Assembly (NCBI RefSeq): GCF_027568475.1
Contig: NZ_JANKZG010000003.1
Coordinates: forward strand, 62,001-126,000
Length of the DNA: 64,000 bases
Direction of reading: 5' to 3'
From: Acinetobacter sp. HY1485
GTDB lineage: Bacteria > Pseudomonadota > Gammaproteobacteria > Pseudomonadales > Moraxellaceae
Shown: piece by piece, positions 58,228-64,000 of the stretch
How the letters are laid out: every line of letters starts with the position of its first letter
Numbering within the stretch: position 1 is the stretch's first letter
Position numbers and translations under genes: made by a program
The notes under the pieces: model-generated
Databases searched by the model: none
Told to the model about the DNA's origin: nothing
The model's input: only the letters and a program-made list of their open reading frames with translations

Positions 58228-58746
58228 CTATTTGTTCTTGTGCATCATACTACATGAACTTTTTTTTGTATGTGCCAGACGATGTTTTTTGCGCTCTTCG
58301 GCAGCTTCATAACGGCAACGTTTGACATCTGTTGTAATTTTTAATTCGGGAACAGCTTGCGGTTTTCCTTTTTCATCTACGGCAACCATTGTAAAATAAC
58401 AACTATTGGTATGGCGTACCGTACGTTTACGAATATCTTGAGATTCTACACGTACCCCAATTTCCATTGAGGTCCGCCCGACCATATTCACACTCGCTAA
58501 AAACGTGACTAACTCACCTACATAAATTGGCTCTTTAAACGTCACCTGATCCACTGAAATAGTCACAACATAGCTTCCCGAATAACGACTAGCACACGCA
58601 TAGGCAACTTGATCTAATAATTTTAAAATTGCACCGCCATGGACATTGCCAGAAAAGTTTGCCATGTCAGGTGTCATTAAAACAGTCATTGTAAGTTCAG
58701 ATTGGTCATCTGAAGATTGAACAACCTGTTCATCTAAAAGAGACAT
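58228..58746 (-). CDS. YciA-like acyl-CoA thioesterase
   Basis: A 172-residue hotdog-fold thioesterase: LTMTVLMTPDMANFSGNVHG, GAILKLLDQVAYACASRYSG, VVTISVDQVTFKEPIYVGEL. The NVHGGAILKLLDQVAY motif with aspartate is that of the acyl-CoA hydrolase family. It would cleave acyl-CoA of uncertain chain length in the cytosol. The C-terminal tail is basic and histidine/lysine-rich (EERKKHRLAHTKKS). Confidence 0.9.
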   Translation of the reverse strand: MSLLDEQVVQSSDDQSELTMTVLMTPDMANFSGNVHGGAILKLLDQVAYACASRYSGSYVVTISVDQVTFKEPIYVGELVTFLASVNMVGRTSMEIGVRVESQDIRKRTVRHTNSCYFTMVAVDEKGKPQAVPELKITTDVKRCRYEAAEERKKHRLAHTKKSSCSMMHKNK

Positions 58747-58815
58747 CTATACGTTCTCATGAATTAAAGTGATTGAACGTATCATATACCCATTTTAAAA
58801 ACTCCCCTTGATTTT

Positions 58816-59772
58816 TTAACTTTCTTTTACACGATCACTCAGTTGTTGCTGTTTGCTTTCAATAAGTTGCTTAATTTTTGTAATTTGTGTTTGTGTGGCT
58901 AACAGTCCTGCCATCATAGTGATATTACGCTCCTTAACCTCAAAGATATGCGCTTTTTCTCTAATATCAGGGCGAATAATGACATCTGCTTGTTGTAATT
59001 CCACTTGCGACATCTGATGTTGCATAATATTAATATTTTGATTGAACATACCCCACATATTGGTCGTTTCTGTATATTGTGGCTGTGCCAAAATATCAAC
59101 AGCAATTACAATATCAGCACCTAATGATTTTGCCACATCAGCAGGGACAGGGCTCACTAATCCACCATCAACATATTCTTTTTGGTTAATTAAAGTAGGA
59201 ACGAACATACTTGGAATAGCAACAGACGCTCTAACTGCTTGCCCTGTATTGCCATAATTAAAAATGGTTTTTTTACCTGTTTTTAATTCTGTTGCTACAA
59301 TATAAAGTGGGATTTTCATATTTTGCAATGGTGTATGATGAATTTGCTTATTCACAAAATCTTCAATTTTTTCACCATCTAAAAAACCTTGTTTGTTCAG
59401 TTTAAAACCACGTACATCTTGTACTTTCATATCTAACGCAATCTGACGAATTGCATTTGGTGTTTTTCCACTGGCATAAAGTGCACCCACAATACTGCCT
59501 GCGCTGGTACCTACAATAAAGTCTGGATGTATACCATTTTGTTCTAAGGCTTGAATAGCTCCAATATGAGCATAACCCCGTGCCCCTCCACTCCCTAAAA
59601 CCAATGCGACAACTGGATGTTTTCGTTGGCTAAACTTACCAAGTTCTAGATGACTTTGAGCATCTTTTAAGGTTTGATGGCGTTCTTCTACAATGGTGCT
59701 AGAGGCAGGAATTGTTGGATTAGATTGACAACCGACTAAACAAATAAAAACACTTAAAAACCACTTTTTCAT
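58816..59772 (-). CDS. Patatin-like phospholipase lipoprotein
   Basis: A 318-residue patatin-family lipase, RssA-like, with an N-terminal lipobox LVGC (Cys near residue 15), so likely membrane-anchored in the periplasm. Catalytic elements: oxyanion loop LGSGGARGYAHIG, nucleophile GTSAGSIVGAL and the aspartate of the dyad in YVDGGLVSPVP. The helix-rich C-terminus (MSQVELQQADVIIRPDIREK) completes the fold. It likely hydrolyses lipid esters; substrate unknown. Confidence 0.9.
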   Translation of the reverse strand: MKKWFLSVFICLVGCQSNPTIPASSTIVEERHQTLKDAQSHLELGKFSQRKHPVVALVLGSGGARGYAHIGAIQALEQNGIHPDFIVGTSAGSIVGALYASGKTPNAIRQIALDMKVQDVRGFKLNKQGFLDGEKIEDFVNKQIHHTPLQNMKIPLYIVATELKTGKKTIFNYGNTGQAVRASVAIPSMFVPTLINQKEYVDGGLVSPVPADVAKSLGADIVIAVDILAQPQYTETTNMWGMFNQNINIMQHQMSQVELQQADVIIRPDIREKAHIFEVKERNITMMAGLLATQTQITKIKQLIESKQQQLSDRVKES

Positions 59773-59870
59773 GCAACATCATTTAATGCGTTAAAATGCT
59801 AGTTTACTGTTATATGACAACAATATGACAAGAGTTTTTTTACAGAATTGTTGCAAATTGAGAGCTCATT

Positions 59871-60650
59871 TTGATTATTTTTCTTCGTATTATCTTATTT
59901 GTTGTAGGTAGTGTTCTACTTGCCAATGGTGGTTACCTACTTGCCTTAAAAAAAATTCATTTAGGAATTATCTTACCTTTTTTAATTGGACTTATTTTTA
60001 TTGTACTCAGTATTGCTTGGCAGCCTATCCAAAATTATTTAAAGACGCATCCAACAGCAAAAAAACTATGGAATTTAGCATGGTGTGGTTTTATTGTTTG
60101 GGCACTTACTTTGGCAGGTTTTTTTTGGAAAATTAGCCAAAATTTAAAACACACACCTAATCCTCAAGACTATAAAGCAATTATAGTTTTAGGCAGTGGT
60201 ACTGTTAATGGACAACCGACTCCTATTTTAGCATCACGTTTGGACACAGCAGCACAACTTGCCAAGCAATATCCACAGGCTAAATTGGTGCTTACAGGTG
60301 GTATGGACTTTAATGAACATGAATCCGAAGCAGAAGTCATGGCAAATTATTTACAAAAAACGTATCAACTTAATAAAGCCAATTTTATTTTAGAAAGTAA
60401 AAGTACCAGTACTGCACTTAATTTAAAAAATAGTGCGCCACTAATGCAACAGCAACATATTATTAAACAAGATACAATTGCCATTGTAACAAGTGATTTT
60501 CATACACTACGAGCACAAGCAATTGCTAAAAAACAAAATTTTAGCGATGTGACGATGGTAAGTGCACCTACACCTAAACTGACACGTTATAACGCATGGG
60601 TACGTGAGTACTTTGCTTTTATTAGTGGCAAAGTCCTCCAAGAGTATTAA
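59871..60650 (+). CDS. YdcF/SanA-like DUF218 membrane protein, TTG start
   Basis: A 259-residue protein with three N-terminal hydrophobic segments (IIFLRIILFVVGSVLLANGG, IILPFLIGLIFIVLSIAW, LWNLAWCGFIVWALTLAGFF). A DUF218 domain follows: YKAIIVLGSGTVNGQPTPIL, ASRLDTAAQLAKQYPQAKLV, LTGG, ESKSTSTALNL. Relatives such as SanA and ElyC act in envelope maintenance. No ATG lies near the start of the domain; the TTG at 59871 has GAGAG six bases upstream. The stop shares a TTAA with the adhesin gene stop. Confidence 0.85.
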   Translation: MIIFLRIILFVVGSVLLANGGYLLALKKIHLGIILPFLIGLIFIVLSIAWQPIQNYLKTHPTAKKLWNLAWCGFIVWALTLAGFFWKISQNLKHTPNPQDYKAIIVLGSGTVNGQPTPILASRLDTAAQLAKQYPQAKLVLTGGMDFNEHESEAEVMANYLQKTYQLNKANFILESKSTSTALNLKNSAPLMQQQHIIKQDTIAIVTSDFHTLRAQAIAKKQNFSDVTMVSAPTPKLTRYNAWVREYFAFISGKVLQEY

Positions 60651-61687
60651 TTATAAAATAAACTTACCGTTGCTTTTGCACTAACAGTTCCAGCCGATAA
60701 TGTTGTAGATCCATTTCTGTAGTAAGTCGCTGCAAATTTTTTACTTACTGTAGGTGTACTACCTGAACTTGTTGTTCCGAATGTAAAACTATTTCCACTT
60801 CCACCCAGTGTGATAGGTGTATTTGAACTGTCGTAAACTTTTACAGAAACATCTGTTGCTGTTCCTGTGTTCGTTAAAAGTGTGGTGGAATTGCTCACAT
60901 TGTTTGTATCAAGCATTACTGCACTCATTGATGTGCTAGCTAAACCAGAACTACATGTTGCACTTACAGTAAACCCTGTTCGTCCTGCTTCACTTCCACT
61001 AGTAGAAAGTGCACTTATGTTCACTGTAGGCAACGTCACACTGGTATCTTGTACAGAACATGTATTGGTAGAAACTGGTGTAAATGTAACGGTACTATAA
61101 ATTAAAGGCGAATTCGAATATGTTGTGCCACTATAAGTTACATTTGCAGTCAACGTACCAAAAATAATACTTTGTGTAATGGTAGATGTAGGAACTTTAG
61201 AAAAGTAAAACGATGGCGTAAATTTTAAACCCTGTGTTGGATGGTTTGCTACTGAAGAATAAATTGTCCATAAACCACTGTTACTCACCATTGTTGGCAA
61301 TGTTGTTGATGGTGAACTACTCGAATTATTATCGGTCACTTTAAAATAAATGTATCCAAAATTATCTAAAAATTCATTCCCTGTATTTACAATTTTATAA
61401 TACGTTGTACTGTTATAAGTTGTGCTTGAACTTGTATCAATATTTGAACCTGTTAATGACAAAGAAGATGCCATCGTTCCATTTGCACTACTGCCTGTTT
61501 TAGCAATACAACTTACAATAGAGCCATGCGTAACTTGAGAACTACTATAAACATGTGTCGTAGATGCTGAGTTAGCAGGAGAGATCGCCCCACCACGTAA
61601 AGTACCTGAAGAAATCGTACAGTCATCTGCATACGCATAACCGCATGTGACACAACCCATCAAAAAAATTAAAGATAGTTTTTTCAT
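60647..61687 (-). CDS. Csu-like spore-coat-U-domain pilus adhesin
   Basis: A 346-residue secreted protein with signal peptide (LIFLMGCVTCGYAYA) and two spore-coat-protein-U (SCPU) domains: about residues 24-170, and 205-346 beginning NTCSVQDTSVTLPTVNISAL. The composition is extremely rich in Ser, Thr and Asn. Its end (AGTVSAKATVSLFYN) has the donor/acceptor-strand look of pilus subunits. It overlaps the usher gene by four bases (ATGA) and fits the tip adhesin (CsuE position) at the end of a Csu-type operon. Exact specificity unknown. Confidence 0.85.
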   Translation of the reverse strand: MKKLSLIFLMGCVTCGYAYADDCTISSGTLRGGAISPANSASTTHVYSSSQVTHGSIVSCIAKTGSSANGTMASSLSLTGSNIDTSSSTTYNSTTYYKIVNTGNEFLDNFGYIYFKVTDNNSSSSPSTTLPTMVSNSGLWTIYSSVANHPTQGLKFTPSFYFSKVPTSTITQSIIFGTLTANVTYSGTTYSNSPLIYSTVTFTPVSTNTCSVQDTSVTLPTVNISALSTSGSEAGRTGFTVSATCSSGLASTSMSAVMLDTNNVSNSTTLLTNTGTATDVSVKVYDSSNTPITLGGSGNSFTFGTTSSGSTPTVSKKFAATYYRNGSTTLSAGTVSAKATVSLFYN

Positions 61688-64000
61688 TCACACACCACAC
61701 GAATTGATTGGAATTGATCTAAATTGGTTTTTTTATTTAATTTTTGCTCAGTCGTCGGAATTGTACATGTTGATGTATTATTCACACCCCAATGTAGAAC
61801 AATAGGTTGTTTCAACACCTCATTATTATTAATAAAGAGTTGATTTGCCTGCCCCATTAACGCACTTGTATTGCCTTGAGCATCCTTAACCTCAATTCCC
61901 ATTGGAATTTGATATTTAGTTTGTAAATCTAAAAGTACATTAGAGGTTTGCGTTGTTTCAAAATTAAGCAAAGTAGCACTATAACGGCGAGGAATGACCT
62001 GTGCCTGATTATTTTTTAATGCCACATTTAATGGTAGATTTTTGCTATTAATGCTCAGTGTATTAATATGATACGGATCAACCAATGGATAAATCGCATT
62101 ACCAAAATGATCTAACTTAATCCCCCAAGCATTTGTCAGCTCTGCACCTGCTGCATTTTCTGCATGAATAACGGTAAATGTATCCGACAAATTATTAGTT
62201 AAAGTTAATCCATATGGATGTGCAACTATACCGCCTTGTAAACTAAGACCGTATTGCGATTGATGATTTCCTGTGGCTAATGTTACGCCCACATTTGTTT
62301 GTGGCAATAAGTAATTGATACTGGTAGTAAGTGCAGTGGTTTGGCTATCCGTCTTATTTACATTAAATGCATAATTTAACTGGTTATGTTCGCCTGCTGT
62401 ACCACTTAAACCTGTGCTGATCGTATCGTTATCATGCGTATGTTGCATGATTGTATTAGAATTAATAGTTTTGTCTTTCCAAGATAACGGAATAGAAACA
62501 CTTAAATAGACACTTTTATCTTTTTGACTGGTTGTTGTCTGTGTTTGTGCCACATTCAAATTATAATTTATCTTCTTCCACGCATTAGAATACCCTAGCG
62601 TATATTGATTATACGTTTTGGTATCATTCCAATATTTTGAGGTTGTGCCTGTTGCATAAAAAGAACCCCATCGCTGTCCAAGTTGCTGACGCAGGGTTAA
62701 GCTAGTTTGCTGTTTCAAATTATAAGTTAAGTAAAAATTATCAACTTCACTTTCTGTTAAATTATCTTTATTTAACAAAGACACGGTATTTGCTAAAGAA
62801 ATATAGTTTTGACTTAAATGCTGAGTATTTAAACTAAAATTTAGATTTAAAGGTAAAACCGTGTAATGATAACTAAAGCGATATTTTTGACCATTTTTAT
62901 TGATATGATTTAAATCAGCAAGACTTTGTTCGGCATCTAATGTTACGCCACCCAATAAAGTATTTAAGCCAAACCCAAATAAATAACCTTGATAATCTTG
63001 GCTTAGATTTGTCCCTAAATGAGTTGTAAAATCATTAAATAAACCATACTCAGCCGTGGCTTGTAAGACGGTTTGATCAGATACTTTACGATCAAGTTTA
63101 TAACGTCCTAATGCCACATTATAATTAAACTGCCCTTTTCTTACTAAGTTCAAATTACCTTGTAACGGCACAGTAAAACTTCTTTTACCGCCTCCTTGTT
63201 CTGTAATTTGAACGGTTAAATCGCCATTTGTTGCAAGCGGTGTTACATCATTAAGCGTAAATGACCCAATGGGTACAGTACGCTCGTAAATTTTTTGCCC
63301 ATTTTGAAATACAGACACCAAAGCATTTGAATTAGCAACCCCTTGAATAACAGGCGCATAGCTTTGCACCGACCAAGGTCGCATACTAGTATCGTTGCTT
63401 AATTCAATACCACGAATTAAGTTTGAGCTTAAATAGTAAGAATTAGTAGAAAAATCACCAAGCGATAACCGAGAATTCAAACGAGCAATATCAGTAGACA
63501 ATACATTTAGACTAGAGTGATAGCGCGATAACTTTTCATTATTCGACTCAAAACTACCGCTGTGTCGATAATTAAAACCACCAAAATTGATACCACCCGA
63601 TAAATTTAAATAATTTGTTGTCACGTTTTTAGTATCATTACTATGATCACTATAACGGTTAAAATCGTAAGAGAGATAAGCAGACGTAATGCCATTATCA
63701 AAAAGCGATGGTGCAATAAAACCTTCAGGTCTTTGATTGGTTAAGACTAAAGGAATGGACAAACTTAACATCAATGAATTGCCATCATAATGATAAGATG
63801 CATCTGGGCTAATTTGCTCAATCGACGTACACTCATTATTTTTTAATGTTGTCACAACACTTGGTTTTAAATCTAAACGCTTAAGTAAGCTTGGATCTAT
63901 ACACAAAATAGCGGCTTTTTTAGAATCAGGTTGCCAAAACTTAACCTCTAACTGTCCAATATACTGATCATTTAAGGTTGTACTCAGTAAATAATGACCT
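61684..64000 (-). CDS. Fimbrial outer-membrane usher, N-terminus beyond window
   Basis: An FimD/CsuD-type usher secretes and assembles pilus subunits through the outer membrane. About 771 codons are visible and the frame stays open to the window edge (LLSTTLNDQYIGQLEVKFWQ near the edge), so the true start is outside. Visible regions: SLMLSLSIPL-type barrel opening, GVANSNALVSVFQNGQKIYE, RTVPIGSFTLNDV (typical of the middle domain), YRFSYHYTVLPLNLNFSLNT barrel strands and a C-terminal CTIPTTEQKLNK. It is coupled to the adhesin gene by ATGA overlap. Upstream chaperone and subunit genes would lie to the right. Confidence 0.9.
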   Translation of the reverse strand, partial: GHYLLSTTLNDQYIGQLEVKFWQPDSKKAAILCIDPSLLKRLDLKPSVVTTLKNNECTSIEQISPDASYHYDGNSLMLSLSIPLVLTNQRPEGFIAPSLFDNGITSAYLSYDFNRYSDHSNDTKNVTTNYLNLSGGINFGGFNYRHSGSFESNNEKLSRYHSSLNVLSTDIARLNSRLSLGDFSTNSYYLSSNLIRGIELSNDTSMRPWSVQSYAPVIQGVANSNALVSVFQNGQKIYERTVPIGSFTLNDVTPLATNGDLTVQITEQGGGKRSFTVPLQGNLNLVRKGQFNYNVALGRYKLDRKVSDQTVLQATAEYGLFNDFTTHLGTNLSQDYQGYLFGFGLNTLLGGVTLDAEQSLADLNHINKNGQKYRFSYHYTVLPLNLNFSLNTQHLSQNYISLANTVSLLNKDNLTESEVDNFYLTYNLKQQTSLTLRQQLGQRWGSFYATGTTSKYWNDTKTYNQYTLGYSNAWKKINYNLNVAQTQTTTSQKDKSVYLSVSIPLSWKDKTINSNTIMQHTHDNDTISTGLSGTAGEHNQLNYAFNVNKTDSQTTALTTSINYLLPQTNVGVTLATGNHQSQYGLSLQGGIVAHPYGLTLTNNLSDTFTVIHAENAAGAELTNAWGIKLDHFGNAIYPLVDPYHINTLSINSKNLPLNVALKNNQAQVIPRRYSATLLNFETTQTSNVLLDLQTKYQIPMGIEVKDAQGNTSALMGQANQLFINNNEVLKQPIVLHWGVNNTSTCTIPTTEQKLNKKTNLDQFQSIRVVCE

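Overview
The window reads as ordinary chromosome of an Acinetobacter species or a very close Moraxellaceae relative. The DNA is AT-rich with A/T-ending codons. Marker genes typical of that genus are present: a CarO-type porin, the dat-ddc pair for 1,3-diaminopropane, a three-histidine-box desaturase with its ferredoxin reductase and TetR regulator, a poly-N-acetylglucosamine (pga) locus, and a Csu-like chaperone-usher pilus operon. The genus call is inference from gene content. No rRNA, tRNA, insertion sequence, prophage or CRISPR array was seen.

Layout. 1-8.5 kb: the pyrG-kdsA-eno operon (eno cut by the window edge), a proline-rich lipoprotein, aspA, putP and trmA. 8.5-16.3 kb: ggt, a small unknown gene, prmA with a zinc-ribbon membrane protein, fis, purH and purD. 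16.3-24 kb: metQ-metN-metI methionine uptake, carO, dapD, queE-queC, a secreted small protein, a peroxiredoxin and a YceI protein. 24-29.6 kb (minus strand): a phosphate operon pstSCAB extended by a NIF3-insert-like gene and a nadM-type adenylyltransferase, with three PhoB-like half-sites in front of pstS. 29.7-36.2 kb: dat-ddc, a SIMPL protein with a small partner gene, and the desaturase-reductase pair divergent from its TetR regulator. 37-47 kb: an AI-2E family permease, rapA, rluA, hemL-thiE, ompW, a CYTH protein, an orphan protein and a DUF3144 protein. 46.8-52.2 kb: a LysR/Bcr-type efflux pair, an M16 peptidase and a DUF421 membrane protein. 52.2-57.6 kb: pgaB-pgaC-pgaD, a membrane acyltransferase and pnuC as one overlapping minus-strand unit. 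57.8-64 kb: an FKBP isomerase, an acyl-CoA thioesterase, a patatin lipoprotein, a YdcF-like protein, then the end of a Csu-like operon (adhesin and usher), the usher running off the right edge.

Most striking point. The pga cluster has no pgaA (outer-membrane porin) next to it, but has an acyltransferase-3 gene overlapping pgaD. Its functions therefore match staphylococcal icaADBC (synthase, helper, deacetylase, acyltransferase) better than E. coli pgaABCD. The pgaB leader can also fold into a nested hairpin. Other points are NAD-salvage-type genes at the ends of two unrelated operons (nadM after pst, pnuC after pga), four convergent gene pairs that share one TTAA as both stop codons, and attenuator-like hairpins inside the met and pst transport operons just after the binding-protein genes.
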